Shown here: one piece after another, positions 1 through 7,808 of the stretch
Position numbering within the stretch: position 1 is the stretch's first letter
Layout of the letters: every line of letters starts with the position of its first letter
Assembly: GCF_000834015.1 (NCBI RefSeq)
Contig: NZ_JXQI01000071.1
Location: 62,001 to 126,000 of the forward strand
Reading direction: 5' to 3'
Length of the DNA: 64,000 bases
From: Prevotella pectinovora
GTDB taxonomy: Bacteria; Bacteroidota; Bacteroidia; Bacteroidales; Bacteroidaceae
The notes under the pieces: model-generated
Databases searched by the model: none
The model's input: only the letters and a program-made list of their open reading frames with translations
Told to the model about the DNA's origin: nothing
Made by a program: the position numbers and the translations under genes

Positions 1-134
1 GTCATAAAACCGCTACATCAAGCGGTATTACTTAAGGAAAAAGATTATTCATATTTGTGACGCGCCCCCAGCATCGTCATGCCGGAGCGCGTCATGATAT
101 TACACAAACTACAATCAACAAAAGTTTCAAGCAC

Positions 135-560
135 ATGAAGAAAAATTTCGCATTGGCAGCCCTTGCTGCTGCCGTGATGATGTCGTGCGGCTCTACAAAG
201 AGCGTGGGCGACGCTACAGCTCTCAACGGAGAGTGGAATATAATGGAAGTGAACGGTTCTAAGGTGGACAAGGCAGATGTGGAGGAAGCTCCATTCCTGG
301 GTTTCGATGCCAAGGACAACAACGTGTATGGCTGTACGGGATGCAACAGACTGACAGGAACACTGAAAGTTAAGGGCAACGGCGGCATCGACTTCGGTCA
401 GATGGGCTGCACACGGATGCTCTGCGCCAACATGGAAGTGGAGCGCCAGGTGCTCGACGCTCTCGGAAAGACAGCCAAGTATTCTCTCGACGGCACTGGC
501 AAACTCACACTCACCGACAAGAGCGGCAAGACCGTGATATTGCTGGAGAAGAGAAAGTAA
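135..560 (+). CDS. META domain (HslJ-like) lipoprotein
   Basis: A 141-residue protein with a lipoprotein signal peptide: a short basic N-end, a hydrophobic stretch and the lipobox MMSC with the acylated cysteine at residue 18. The mature part is one META/HslJ-like domain, recognised by LNGEWNIMEVNG near residue 30 and the family hallmark GCTGCNRLTG near residue 75. The reading frame is open further upstream to 57, but that extension is not signal-like and the ATG at 135 begins the signal peptide, so 135 is the better start. It probably sits in the outer or inner membrane. META domain proteins are linked to heat shock and novobiocin tolerance in enterobacteria; the biochemical role here is unknown. 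It appears to be a single-gene unit ending at the hairpin at 584-624. Confidence 0.85.
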   Translation: MKKNFALAALAAAVMMSCGSTKSVGDATALNGEWNIMEVNGSKVDKADVEEAPFLGFDAKDNNVYGCTGCNRLTGTLKVKGNGGIDFGQMGCTRMLCANMEVERQVLDALGKTAKYSLDGTGKLTLTDKSGKTVILLEKRK

Positions 561-583
561 GAGACAATCCCGTCTTATAGAAT

Positions 584-624
584 CAGCCCCTCCCTTTTCG
601 CATTGCGCAAGAAAGGAGGGGCTG
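584..624 (+). terminator. Hairpin terminator after the META lipoprotein gene
   Basis: CAGCCCCTCC pairs with GGAGGGGCTG around a short loop, 24 bp after the stop codon. The trailing sequence is AT-rich but lacks a clean T run, so termination efficiency is uncertain. Confidence 0.55.
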
Positions 625-629
625 ATAAT

Positions 630-821
630 TTAACCCAAATCGGTCATTAGGCCGTTTATTGTATTTTTTAATTACTGCTTGCAGTCTTTTGTTTTTTATA
701 AGGCGTCTTTTGTCTGTTTTTAATTCGCAATAGCTCGCTATTACTCATTAAAAGCCAAACAAAATCCACTCTTCTAAAAGAACAAAATCCAAGCAAGCCC
801 TAACGACCGATTCGGGTTTAA
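630..821 (+). repeat. Dispersed ~190-bp intergenic repeat, copy 1
   Basis: A near-complete copy of an intergenic repeat also found at 2980-3170, 37959-38148 and 47227-47411, with partial copies elsewhere. The left end reads AACCCAAATCGGTCATTAGG and the right end is its inverted, slightly diverged counterpart. Inside are two further palindromes: ACTGCTTGCAGT-like, and AATAGC-TC-GCTATT. There is no open reading frame. An extra half-end (ACGACCGATTCGGGATTA) follows at 826-843. It fills most of the 300-bp gap between the META gene and the DUF4230 gene. Confidence 0.85.
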
Positions 822-861
822 TATAACGACCGATTCGGGATTAATCATCGCTTTGTGTGGT

Positions 862-1473
862 TCACTCCTGCCATGATATGGCGAATTTCTCAATGCCGAG
901 AGCCTTCAGCATCTTTCCGAATTGCAGAGAGGCATTCTCCCTTGCCGTTTTGATGTTCTCTTCAGTGAGGCAGCGCGTCAGCATCTTGGCGTAGGCACGG
1001 TGGTATAGGGAGTCGCGGTCAGCATCCGTCCAGCTGCCCGTCTCTATGAAAGCCTTTGTCCGTGCCTCGTCGATGAAATCCTTGTCGAGCAGTTCAATCT
1101 TCGGCAGCGCCACCAGCACACTGTCCCCCTGCTGACGAATCCAGCGAGGCGACACATCATGCATGTTGATGCCAAGACTCAGTTTGCCGTAGTATATCCT
1201 CACCAGTTTGTCGTCGCGCAGGAATCCTCTCTTGATGGTGTCCACCAGTTCCTCGTCGTTTACGGAGAGGAATTCCCATTCTCCGATCTGTTTCATCGAC
1301 GTTATGATGGTAGGCGTCACATCGATTCTGTCGTCCACCTCCAGCCTTGCCGATGAAGTCTTCGCCGTATGGCAGAAGCCAAACACCAATACCACCACGG
1401 CAATCACCGCCACTGCCCATAGCATGATGTTCAGTTTTGTGAGCGTTATCTTGTTTTTTCCGGTCTTGTCCAT
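862..1473 (-). CDS. DUF4230 membrane-anchored protein
   Basis: A 203-residue protein with one N-terminal membrane segment (about residues 15-35) and a DUF4230 body. The family is common in Bacteroidetes and Firmicutes, and its function is not established. The predicted topology is a short cytoplasmic N-end with the body on the outer face. It lies 12 bp downstream of a second DUF4230 gene (1486-2169) on the same strand, so the two form an operon of diverged paralogues: one membrane-anchored by a helix, the other by a lipid. Recognition rests on family resemblance in the ITSMKQIGEWEFLSV-type region and the conserved C-terminal helical part; no catalytic motif is visible. Confidence 0.75.
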   Translation of the reverse strand: MDKTGKNKITLTKLNIMLWAVAVIAVVVLVFGFCHTAKTSSARLEVDDRIDVTPTIITSMKQIGEWEFLSVNDEELVDTIKRGFLRDDKLVRIYYGKLSLGINMHDVSPRWIRQQGDSVLVALPKIELLDKDFIDEARTKAFIETGSWTDADRDSLYHRAYAKMLTRCLTEENIKTARENASLQFGKMLKALGIEKFAISWQE

Positions 1474-1485
1474 AATATCCCCTTC

Positions 1486-2169
1486 CTATTTCCTTTCCGC
1501 ATCACTTGCGGTCACAATCATTTTCTTTATCTCGTTGTCGGAGAAATCCTTGCGGAACGATATCGTTATGTCCTTCTCGTTGAATCCCATTCCCACGAAG
1601 AAAGGCACCATCACCCTTGCCGCACTCTCCTTTGCCATCTCCATGATGCCCGTCTGCGGGATGTCGTTGATGATAGCCTGTCGCCCCTGCTGTTCATAGC
1701 CCGCCATCTCCTTGTCGGAGAAATTCTGTCGGGTCAGAGCCACATATTTTCTTATCTCGCCGTGGTTGATGCGGCTCGATGTCATCTCGATGCGAGGGTC
1801 GGGGAGCGTGACGTCAATCTTGTCGCCGACGCGGCGGACGTTCTTCTCAGAGAACGAGGAGAGATCGATATACGCCTTCACCGTGGCGTCGATGGGGATG
1901 GCGATCTTTCGGGAGCCCATGGGCAGCGCCACGTCGTAGTCCTGGTTGAGGAACTTGCCCTTCATGCGTATTTCGTCATCGTGGGTTATTATCTTGTGCA
2001 TCTTGTATTCCGCGGTATACAGGCGCGAACACTTCTGCACCTGCATCACCAGCATCGGTATGGTGTCAACAGATTCCGGCTGCTGCCGGGGAGTCTGCTT
2101 CCGGGAGCACCCGGCCACGGCAAGCGCTGCAAAGACAATAAGAAAGTTAAAGTATAGTCTGTTCATCAT
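1486..2169 (-). CDS. DUF4230 lipoprotein
   Basis: A 227-residue protein that starts with a lipoprotein signal (lipobox AVAGC, cysteine at residue 21) and continues into a DUF4230 domain with the characteristic ALPMGSRKIAIPIDATVKAY segment. It is the first gene of a two-gene operon with the paralogue at 862-1473. A TAACTTTG -7 box lies 36-43 bp upstream of its start. Function is unknown. Pairing a lipid-anchored with a helix-anchored family member suggests they act together in the envelope, but that is inference from the arrangement only. Confidence 0.75.
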   Translation of the reverse strand: MMNRLYFNFLIVFAALAVAGCSRKQTPRQQPESVDTIPMLVMQVQKCSRLYTAEYKMHKIITHDDEIRMKGKFLNQDYDVALPMGSRKIAIPIDATVKAYIDLSSFSEKNVRRVGDKIDVTLPDPRIEMTSSRINHGEIRKYVALTRQNFSDKEMAGYEQQGRQAIINDIPQTGIMEMAKESAARVMVPFFVGMGFNEKDITISFRKDFSDNEIKKMIVTASDAERK

Positions 2170-2204
2170 TTCGTTTCAATGCTATTTGGATTGTCGAATA
2201 TATG

Positions 2205-2212
2205 CAAAGTTA
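2205..2212 (-). promoter_or_regulatory. -7 box for the DUF4230 operon
   Basis: TAACTTTG on the minus strand matches the Bacteroidetes -7 consensus TAnnTTTG and lies 36 bp before the start at 2169. No convincing TTTG box is seen 19-21 nt upstream. Confidence 0.5.
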
Positions 2213-2308
2213 ATGAAAAAAAACGTTTGATGAGGCTTTGTGTACCTAATTCTTTCAAAGGTAAAGCATTTTTAGGACTTTACTTCACGCTGGCTCGTTT
2301 TTTTGCAT

Positions 2309-2316
2309 TACCTTTG
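2309..2316 (+). promoter_or_regulatory. -7 box for the DUF4738 lipoprotein gene
   Basis: TACCTTTG fits TAnnTTTG and lies 64 bp upstream of the ATG at 2380. A transcript starting just after it could not use the upstream in-frame start at 2179, which supports the start chosen at 2380. Confidence 0.55.
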
Positions 2317-2379
2317 CAGACAGTGACTTGCATACGCCGGATAGTGGGCAGTATGCTTTTATTTGAAAAGGACATAAGA

Positions 2380-2934
2380 ATGAAGAAAACCGTATTTTTC
2401 GCCATTGCGGCACTTTGTCTGCTTGGCATCACCTCGTGTGAGGAGAAAAAAAAGACAAAAGATATAATAGCCACGAAACCCGTTGTAAAGCCCGTTCAGA
2501 GCGGTCCGAAGAAGATGTCGGAGTTTGAGCGCACAGAAAAGGTGGAGTGGGGCGGCGAGACCTATAAGGTGACCGTGAAGCGCAGCGCCACAGACAATGA
2601 GTTTACCGACGACAACGGCAAGCGGTATTATGACAACCGCTTCATGCTGACGATCATCAGACCCGACGGTTCGGAGTTCGTAAGGCGTGAACTCACCAAG
2701 GAGTCATACTCCAACATCGTGGATGCTTCCTATCTCGCCAAGTCTACAGCCCTCGGGCTGGCATTCCTTGAGGTGAAAGACGGAAGACTCGTATTCCTCG
2801 GCAGCGTGGGATGTCCTGATGAGCTCAGCGATGACTATATCCCAATCTCCATCACCATCTCCCGCAACGGCAGCTTCTCTATGAAGCAGAGCGACACCAA
2901 TGGCGAGAGTTCAAGCGATGACGAGGGAGTGTAA
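2380..2934 (+). CDS. DUF4738 lipoprotein
   Basis: A 184-residue protein with a lipoprotein signal peptide (lipobox ITSC, cysteine at residue 20), a lysine-rich linker and a compact C-terminal domain matching the Bacteroidetes family DUF4738. The frame is open upstream to 2179, but the ATG at 2380 gives a clean signal sequence and lies downstream of the -7 box at 2309-2316, so it is preferred. The C-end is acidic and serine-rich. The gene stands alone between divergent DUF4230 genes and convergent xth. It is probably anchored in the envelope; no enzymatic motif is visible. Confidence 0.75.
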   Translation: MKKTVFFAIAALCLLGITSCEEKKKTKDIIATKPVVKPVQSGPKKMSEFERTEKVEWGGETYKVTVKRSATDNEFTDDNGKRYYDNRFMLTIIRPDGSEFVRRELTKESYSNIVDASYLAKSTALGLAFLEVKDGRLVFLGSVGCPDELSDDYIPISITISRNGSFSMKQSDTNGESSSDDEGV

Positions 2935-2979
2935 GGGCGTTTAGTCCCTGTCCAGCCCGTCAACTTTATAAAGCAGATA

Positions 2980-3170
2980 TAAACCCAAATCGGTCATTAG
3001 GCCGTTTAATGTCATATTTTACAACTGCTTGCAGTCTTTTGCTTTTTATAAGGTGTCTTTTGCCTGTTTTTAATTCGCAATAGCTCGCTATTACTCATTA
3101 AAAGCCAAACAAAATCCACTCTTCTAAAAAGCAAAATACAAGCAAGCCCTAATGACCGCTTTGGGATAAA
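2980..3170 (+). repeat. Dispersed ~190-bp intergenic repeat, copy 2
   Basis: Same orientation as copy 1 and highly similar along its length, including the inner AATAGC-TC-GCTATT hairpin and the CCAAACAAAATCCACTCTTC segment. The ends are AAACCCAAATCGGTCATTAGG and its inverted counterpart. It fills the gap between two convergent genes, immediately before the terminator at 3175-3235. Confidence 0.85.
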
Positions 3171-3174
3171 AATA

Positions 3175-3235
3175 AAAAACGGCATAATGACTGTGTTTGG
3201 GGGCTTAGTCCCAAATCGGTGATTATGCCGTTTTT
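3175..3235. terminator. Bidirectional terminator between DUF4738 gene and xth
   Basis: A 14-bp perfect inverted repeat, AAAAACGGCATAAT and ATTATGCCGTTTTT, separated by 33 nt. The A/T ends provide a T run on both strands, and it lies between convergent genes, 28 bp past the stop of xth. Confidence 0.75.
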
Positions 3236-3263
3236 CTGATTATCTTTTTATCTTTTTATCTAA

Positions 3264-4016
3264 TTATCTTATCGTCAGCTCCACAGGACAGTGGTCGGAG
3301 CCGAATATTTCCGTGTGTATCTTTGCTCCAAGCAGTCGGTCGTTGAGCCTTGCCGATGTGATGAAATAATCGATGCGCCACCCTGCGTTCTTCTCCCTCG
3401 CATGAAAGCGGTATGACCACCAGGAGTATATCTCCTTCTGGTCAGGATAGAAGAAACGGAAGGTGTCGGTGAATCCACTGTTGAGCAGCGTCGTCATCTT
3501 GTTGCGCTCCTCGTCGGTGAATCCCGCATTGCGGCGGTTTGTCTTGGGGTTCTTCAAGTCAATCTCCTCGTGAGCCACGTTCAGGTCGCCACAGAAAATC
3601 ACCGGTTTCTTTTCGTCCAGTTTCTTGATATAAGCCAGAAAGTCATCCTCCCATGTCATACGGTAGTCCAGTCGGCGCAGCTCATTCTGTGAGTTTGGCA
3701 CGTAAACGGTGACAAGAAAGAAATCCGGCATCTCCAGCGTAATCACTCTTCCCTCGTGGTCGTGTTCCTCCACTCCTATGCCGTACGACACGTTCAGCGG
3801 TTCGTGTCTGGTGAATATCGCCGTACCGGAGTATCCCTTCTTTTCGGCATAGTTCCAATACGACTTGTAACCCTCGAAGCTGATGTCGAGTTGTCCCTCC
3901 TGCATCTTCGTTTCCTGCAGACAAAAGAAGTCAGCGTCGAGTTCTTTGAATATTTCGCTGAATCCTTTTCCCACGCAGGCTCTCAGTCCGTTGACGTTCC
4001 ATGATATCAATTTCAT
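3264..4016 (-). CDS. xth: Exodeoxyribonuclease III
   Basis: A 250-residue protein of the AP endonuclease/exonuclease III family, which cleaves DNA at abasic sites and removes 3' nucleotides in base excision repair in the cytoplasm. All landmarks are present: ISWNVNGLRA at the N-end (Asn7), LQETK with the metal-binding Glu35, GDLNVAH with Asp144 and Asn146, the NAGWRIDYF block near 210-218, and the C-terminal GSDHCPV with catalytic Asp241-His242. Length is normal for a bacterial ExoIII/ExoA. It is a single-gene unit converging on the DUF4738 gene, with a strong hairpin just past its stop. Confidence 0.95.
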   Translation of the reverse strand: MKLISWNVNGLRACVGKGFSEIFKELDADFFCLQETKMQEGQLDISFEGYKSYWNYAEKKGYSGTAIFTRHEPLNVSYGIGVEEHDHEGRVITLEMPDFFLVTVYVPNSQNELRRLDYRMTWEDDFLAYIKKLDEKKPVIFCGDLNVAHEEIDLKNPKTNRRNAGFTDEERNKMTTLLNSGFTDTFRFFYPDQKEIYSWWSYRFHAREKNAGWRIDYFITSARLNDRLLGAKIHTEIFGSDHCPVELTIR

Positions 4017-4123
4017 AATAGCATTTTTTTTTTGATAAAATCCTCACGCTCTGAAATGTGAATACATTCCCATTTCTCTCGCTTAATAGGATTTTTAGTT
4101 GGTAAACAGTGTACTAATCTCCT

Positions 4124-4159
4124 CGTCAACTCGTTAACTTGTCAACTTGTCAACTTGTG
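4124..4159. repeat. 8-bp tandem repeat (YGTYAACT)n
   Basis: Four consecutive 8-bp units (CGTCAACT, CGTTAACT, TGTCAACT, TGTCAACT) followed by a partial unit, between xth and ribH. Looser sequences of the same flavour occur at about 49888-49920 and 61725-61765, also in gaps. No function is evident. Confidence 0.6.
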
Positions 4160-4168
4160 TATAAATAA

Positions 4169-4192
4169 GGGCGGACCTGATGCAGCCCGCCC
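4169..4192 (-). terminator. Terminator of the TPR-ribH operon
   Basis: Reading on the minus strand, GGGCGG pairs with CCGCCC around a short loop and is followed by TTATTTAT. It lies 54 bp past the ribH stop. Confidence 0.6.
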
Positions 4193-4245
4193 CGATTATA
4201 GATGATTTTATTACTGATTTAAAATTGCGTTCAATAGCGCATTGT

Positions 4246-4722
4246 TTAGAACTTCGCCATTTTGATGGCGTCGATTGCACATTCGTCACCCTTGTTGCCG
4301 TATTTGCCTCCGCATCTGTCGAGCGCCTGCTGCATGTCGAGTGTGGTGAGCAATCCGTAGATTACAGGAATCTCGCTCTTGGCGTTGAGCCTTGCGATAC
4401 CGTAGGTCACACCCTGACAGATGTAGTCGAAGTGTGGAGTCTCACCCTTTATCACGCTTCCCAGGATGATGATGGCGTCGTATCCGCCGTTGAGAGTCAT
4501 CTGGTGGGCACCATAGATAAGTTCGAAACTTCCCGGCACCGTCTTCACGTGTATGTTTTCAGGCAGAGCGCCATGCTTCTCAAGCGTGCTCATACATCCG
4601 TTGAGCAGTGCGCCCGTAATCTCAGGGTTCCACTCAGCCACTACGATGCCGAAGCACATATTGCTCGCGTCGGGTATCTTGTCAAACTCGTAGTCAGACA
4701 AGTTGTGTAATGCTGTTGCCAT
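4246..4722 (-). CDS. ribH: 6,7-dimethyl-8-ribityllumazine synthase
   Basis: A 158-residue enzyme of riboflavin biosynthesis that condenses 5-amino-6-ribitylaminouracil with dihydroxybutanone phosphate to the lumazine precursor. Visible family motifs are [10 protein letters not shown] (aromatic Trp31), [11 protein letters not shown] (63-72), [15 protein letters not shown] (88-102, with the catalytic His97), GLLTT (123-127) and GGKYGNKG (138-145). Length is typical. Its ATG overlaps the stop of the upstream TPR gene by one base (TAATG), so the two are translationally coupled. No other riboflavin genes lie in the window, consistent with a scattered pathway. Confidence 0.95.
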   Translation of the reverse strand: MATALHNLSDYEFDKIPDASNMCFGIVVAEWNPEITGALLNGCMSTLEKHGALPENIHVKTVPGSFELIYGAHQMTLNGGYDAIIILGSVIKGETPHFDYICQGVTYGIARLNAKSEIPVIYGLLTTLDMQQALDRCGGKYGNKGDECAIDAIKMAKF

Positions 4723-5423
4723 TATTTTGTTGTAGCTCTTTCGATATATTTGTCTATCTGCTGATAAGCGGCAGAGTTGACATACTTCTTCTTGATGTCC
4801 TGATAGATCTGCAGAGCCTCGTCCTTCTTGTTCTGGCTCTCAAGGATTTCGCCAGCCTTGATGAGGAAAGTAGGAGAGAGACTGTTGTTGGTGTTGTCCT
4901 CAGCCTCGTCGTCAGCCATCTTGGCAGCCTTTTTGAAAGACTCCACAGCCTTGTCGAGCTGGTTCAGGTGAGCATAAGCGTCACCCAGGGCAGCCACTGC
5001 AGCAGGGCTGATCATCATGTCGTCGGCAGAAGAATAGTTCTCCAGATAGCTGGCAGCCTCTTTCCATTTGTCGAGGTTTGCGCAGCAGAGTCCGGCATAG
5101 AGGTTAGCCAGATTGCCAGCCTTAGTTCCGCTATAGTCAGAAGTGATGGCCTTGAAACCCTTGAATCCGGCACCGTCGCCATTGAAAGCCTTGTCAAACT
5201 GCTGGTTTGCGAAGTAATCCTGACCCTTGGCGATTGCAGTGCTTGCCTCGTCCTCTCTTGGCTCAGCATAGTAAGTCTTGTAAGCCAGATAGCCAGCGAT
5301 GATGATGATGATTGCTAACACACCGTAGATGAGAGCCTTCCTGTTCTTGATGAGGGCAGCCTCTTTCTTGTTCAGAGCGTTGTCATTGTTCTCAGCGCCC
5401 TTTTTTTCAACTGATATTGCCAT
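4722..5423 (-). CDS. TPR-containing inner-membrane protein
   Basis: A 233-residue protein with a cytoplasmic N-end (1-29), one membrane helix (about 30-48, rich in isoleucine) and a periplasmic domain with tetratricopeptide-like repeats (about residues 60-225; clear helices at [19 protein letters not shown] and [19 protein letters not shown]). The topology resembles the YfgM/BamD-like group of envelope scaffold proteins, but a specific role cannot be assigned. In Bacteroidetes a TPR gene commonly sits between ribH and a divergent recF, as here. A TAATTTTG -7 box lies at 5464-5471. Confidence 0.75.
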   Translation of the reverse strand: MAISVEKKGAENNDNALNKKEAALIKNRKALIYGVLAIIIIIAGYLAYKTYYAEPREDEASTAIAKGQDYFANQQFDKAFNGDGAGFKGFKAITSDYSGTKAGNLANLYAGLCCANLDKWKEAASYLENYSSADDMMISPAAVAALGDAYAHLNQLDKAVESFKKAAKMADDEAEDNTNNSLSPTFLIKAGEILESQNKKDEALQIYQDIKKKYVNSAAYQQIDKYIERATTK

Positions 5424-5463
5424 TTTATGATTTTGTTTATTATTCCTAATTTATAAAGCGTGG

Positions 5464-5471
5464 CAAAATTA
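5464..5471 (-). promoter_or_regulatory. -7 box for the TPR-ribH operon
   Basis: TAATTTTG on the minus strand, 41 bp before the start of the TPR gene, with a TTTC 20 nt further upstream. Confidence 0.55.
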
Positions 5472-5534
5472 CGTAAATATTCTCATATATTGAAATTTAT
5501 GATTGTTTTTTTTCTTTCTTGACTCATAAACCTT

Positions 5535-5542
5535 TAACTTTG
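5535..5542 (+). promoter_or_regulatory. -7 box for recF
   Basis: TAACTTTG with a TTTC about 20 nt upstream. It precedes the recF start by about 140 bp, leaving a long leader; the in-frame ATG at 5593 lies in this leader. Confidence 0.5.
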
Positions 5543-5682
5543 CAGTGATAAAACAATCATTTTCGCCATGCCAGCCCTGTTGACAGAGGTTAGTGGAGAC
5601 CATGCGAGAGGCAGCGGGCACGACGGAAAAAGATTGTGAGACAATAAATTTGATAATCAGAAAATACTCCGGAAAGAAAGTC

Positions 5683-6777
5683 ATGTATCTAAAGAACATC
5701 AATATTCTCGGCTATAAGAACATAAGGGAATCATCGCTCCACCTCTCGCCGGGCATCAACTGCTTCATCGGTTCAAACGGAGAGGGCAAGACGAATTTCC
5801 TCGATGCCGTGTATTATCTTTCTTTCTGCCGCAGTGCCACCAGTTCCGTAGACTCCACGGTGATCAACCACGACTCGGATTTCTGTGTCATCGAGGGAGT
5901 GTATGAAAACGAGGATGGCGACGAACTGGATATCTATACCGGCATGAAGCGCGGAGTGAAGAAACGCTTCCGCCGCAACAAGAAAGACTACAAGCGCCTG
6001 TCGGAACATATCGGACTCATTCCGCTGATTATGATATCCCCCTCAGACACATATCTCATAGAGGGAGCGAGCGACGAGCGGAGGCGCTTGATGGACGTGG
6101 TGATATCGCAGACCGACGCCACTTATCTGCAGGCGCTGTCGAGATATAACAAGGCATTGCAGCAGCGCAACTCCCTCCTGAAGATGGAAGAAGAACCAGA
6201 CGGCGCACTGCTCGACATCTGGGAGGAACAGATGGCAAAGGAGGGCGAACTGATATACGAGAAGCGAAAGGCCTTCGTCAGCGAGCTGCTGCCACAGTTT
6301 CAGGATTACCATACACGAATTTCCGGCGGCAAGGAGAAGGTGAGTCTCAACTATGTGTCGCACTGTCAGCGCGGTCCGCTGCTCGATGTTATCCGTCGCG
6401 ACAGAATGAAAGACCGTGCCGTGGGATATTCCCTGCATGGCGTACACCGGGATGACCTGGAGATGCTTCTCGATGGCTTCCCGATGAAGCGCGAGGGCAG
6501 TCAGGGGCAGAACAAGACCTTCGTGGTGGCGCTGAAACTGGCACAGTTCAACTATCTCTCCGCCACAGTGTCGAAGACCTGTCCGATACTTCTCCTCGAT
6601 GATGTGTTCGACAAGCTCGACGCCATGCGCGTAGAACAGATAGTAAGGCTCGTTTCAGGTGAGGCGTTCGGACAGATATTCATCACCGACACCAACCGCG
6701 ACCATCTCGACTCTATTCTCGAAGCGAGCGACTCCAGTTACAGGATATTCAATGTGGAGGGGGGAAAGATAGTATAG
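5683..6777 (+). CDS. recF: DNA replication and repair protein RecF
   Basis: A 364-residue SMC-like ATPase that helps load RecA at single-strand gaps with RecO and RecR. It shows the Walker A motif GSNGEGKT (30-37), the family signature around REGSQGQNKTF and Walker B ILLLDDVFDKLD, followed by the D-loop and the ITDTNRDHL region. The frame is open back to 5593, but MYLKNINILGYKN is the usual RecF N-end and is preceded by a GGAAAG ribosome-binding site, so 5683 is the start. It is followed after 74 bp by the DUF721 gene. In many bacteria recF sits by dnaN/gyrB; here it is with DUF721, the common Bacteroidetes order. Confidence 0.93.
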   Translation: MYLKNINILGYKNIRESSLHLSPGINCFIGSNGEGKTNFLDAVYYLSFCRSATSSVDSTVINHDSDFCVIEGVYENEDGDELDIYTGMKRGVKKRFRRNKKDYKRLSEHIGLIPLIMISPSDTYLIEGASDERRRLMDVVISQTDATYLQALSRYNKALQQRNSLLKMEEEPDGALLDIWEEQMAKEGELIYEKRKAFVSELLPQFQDYHTRISGGKEKVSLNYVSHCQRGPLLDVIRRDRMKDRAVGYSLHGVHRDDLEMLLDGFPMKREGSQGQNKTFVVALKLAQFNYLSATVSKTCPILLLDDVFDKLDAMRVEQIVRLVSGEAFGQIFITDTNRDHLDSILEASDSSYRIFNVEGGKIV

Positions 6778-6851
6778 ACCTACATACACACAGCCGTATG
6801 GTCTGTTTGTAGGGATTGGATTAAGAATCAAAAAAGGAAAGGAGAAAATAT

Positions 6852-7142
6852 ATGTTCAGACGTGATGTACAGAATCTTGCCGATGTGCTCAATCTCTGTT
6901 TGAGACGCAACGGCCTTGAGACGCCGCTCCTCCAGCATCGTCTTGTAAACGCATGGGATAGGGTCGTGGGACCGGGCGTGGTGGCATACACCGGAGAGAA
7001 GTTCATAAAGAACCAGACCCTGATGGTGAAGATAAAGAATCCCGCCCTTCGTCAAGATCTCTCCATGATGAAGCAGCGGCTTATCACCCGTCTCAATGGT
7101 GAGGTGGGCAGCATGATAATAACTGATATAAAGTTTTATTGA
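6852..7142 (+). CDS. DUF721 (DciA-like) protein
   Basis: A 96-residue DUF721 protein. Members of this family, including DciA, interact with the replicative helicase in bacteria that lack DnaC. The hallmark is the central WDRVVGPGVVAYT segment (about 35-47) followed by a short basic beta-rich part ending at TDIKFY. Its position after recF links it to replication and repair. The stop overlaps the 3' end of the convergent 5-FCL gene by 7 bp (7136-7142), so no terminator separates the two genes. Whether this short protein is the true DciA of the organism is inference. Confidence 0.75.
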   Translation: MFRRDVQNLADVLNLCLRRNGLETPLLQHRLVNAWDRVVGPGVVAYTGEKFIKNQTLMVKIKNPALRQDLSMMKQRLITRLNGEVGSMIITDIKFY

Positions 7143-7747
7143 CCGCAGACCACCATGTCCATCCTGTTGTCATGTTCGTCGGCAGGCACTGCATCTACGA
7201 ACTGGAACGGGAAACATATACCTATTTTATATGTATTCCCCTTCCTGTTTTCACGCTTTTCATTGACGCCTTTTCCGCTTTCACACTTTTCATTGACGCC
7301 CCTCTTTACGGCAGCGTTCAGAAAGCGGTCGTAATATCCCTTTCCTCTGCCGAGGCGGTTGCCGTCCTTGTCGAAAGCCATTCCCGGAATCACCGCCACG
7401 TCGATGTCTTCATAATCAGTGAAGAGTTTTCCGCACGGTTCCATGATGCCGAAGCTACCCACCTCCAGGTCAGCGTCGCCATCGTATTCCCTCAGTTCCA
7501 TCTCGCAGTCGCTGATCACCTTTGGCAACACGATTTTCTTTCCCTCGCCGTGCAGCCTGTGTATCATATCCATGGTATAAACCTCGTCGGGCAGAGAACA
7601 ATAGAGCATCACCGTTGTTGCCTCCTTGATGCATGGAAGCTCAAGGAGCTTTCCCGTGATTACGGTAGAAAGCGCCTTGAGTTCCTCTTGCGTATGTTGC
7701 TTCTTCAGCTGTCTGACAGCCTTTCTCAATTCTGTCTTTGTAAGCAT
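7136..7747 (-). CDS. 5-formyltetrahydrofolate cyclo-ligase
   Basis: A 203-residue enzyme that converts 5-formyl-THF to 5,10-methenyl-THF with ATP. Recognised by the N-terminal RKAVRQLKKQ helix, MLYCSLPDEVYT, the IVLPKV strand and the strongly conserved PGMAFDKDGNRLGRGKGYYDRFL block (written here in pieces: PGMAFD, GRGKGYYDRFL). Between that block and the next strand (KIGICFPFQ) it carries an odd hydrophilic insertion of two 10-residue repeats, GVNEKCESGK and GVNEKRENRK, encoded by a 30-bp direct repeat at 7251-7300. The 3' end overlaps the DUF721 stop on the other strand. Confidence 0.9.
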   Translation of the reverse strand: MLTKTELRKAVRQLKKQHTQEELKALSTVITGKLLELPCIKEATTVMLYCSLPDEVYTMDMIHRLHGEGKKIVLPKVISDCEMELREYDGDADLEVGSFGIMEPCGKLFTDYEDIDVAVIPGMAFDKDGNRLGRGKGYYDRFLNAAVKRGVNEKCESGKGVNEKRENRKGNTYKIGICFPFQFVDAVPADEHDNRMDMVVCGQ

Positions 7748-7808
7748 GTTGTTAGTTTTTCTTTGTCAGATTATTATGGTCGGGTTCAGGTCGTCATCCC
7801 GTTTCGCC

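Noticed and set aside
5593..5682. Earlier in-frame ATG for RecF adding 30 residues
   Set aside because: RecF proteins start at the MYLKNINILGYKN-type strand; the ATG at 5683 has a good ribosome-binding site, and the extension is not conserved-looking.
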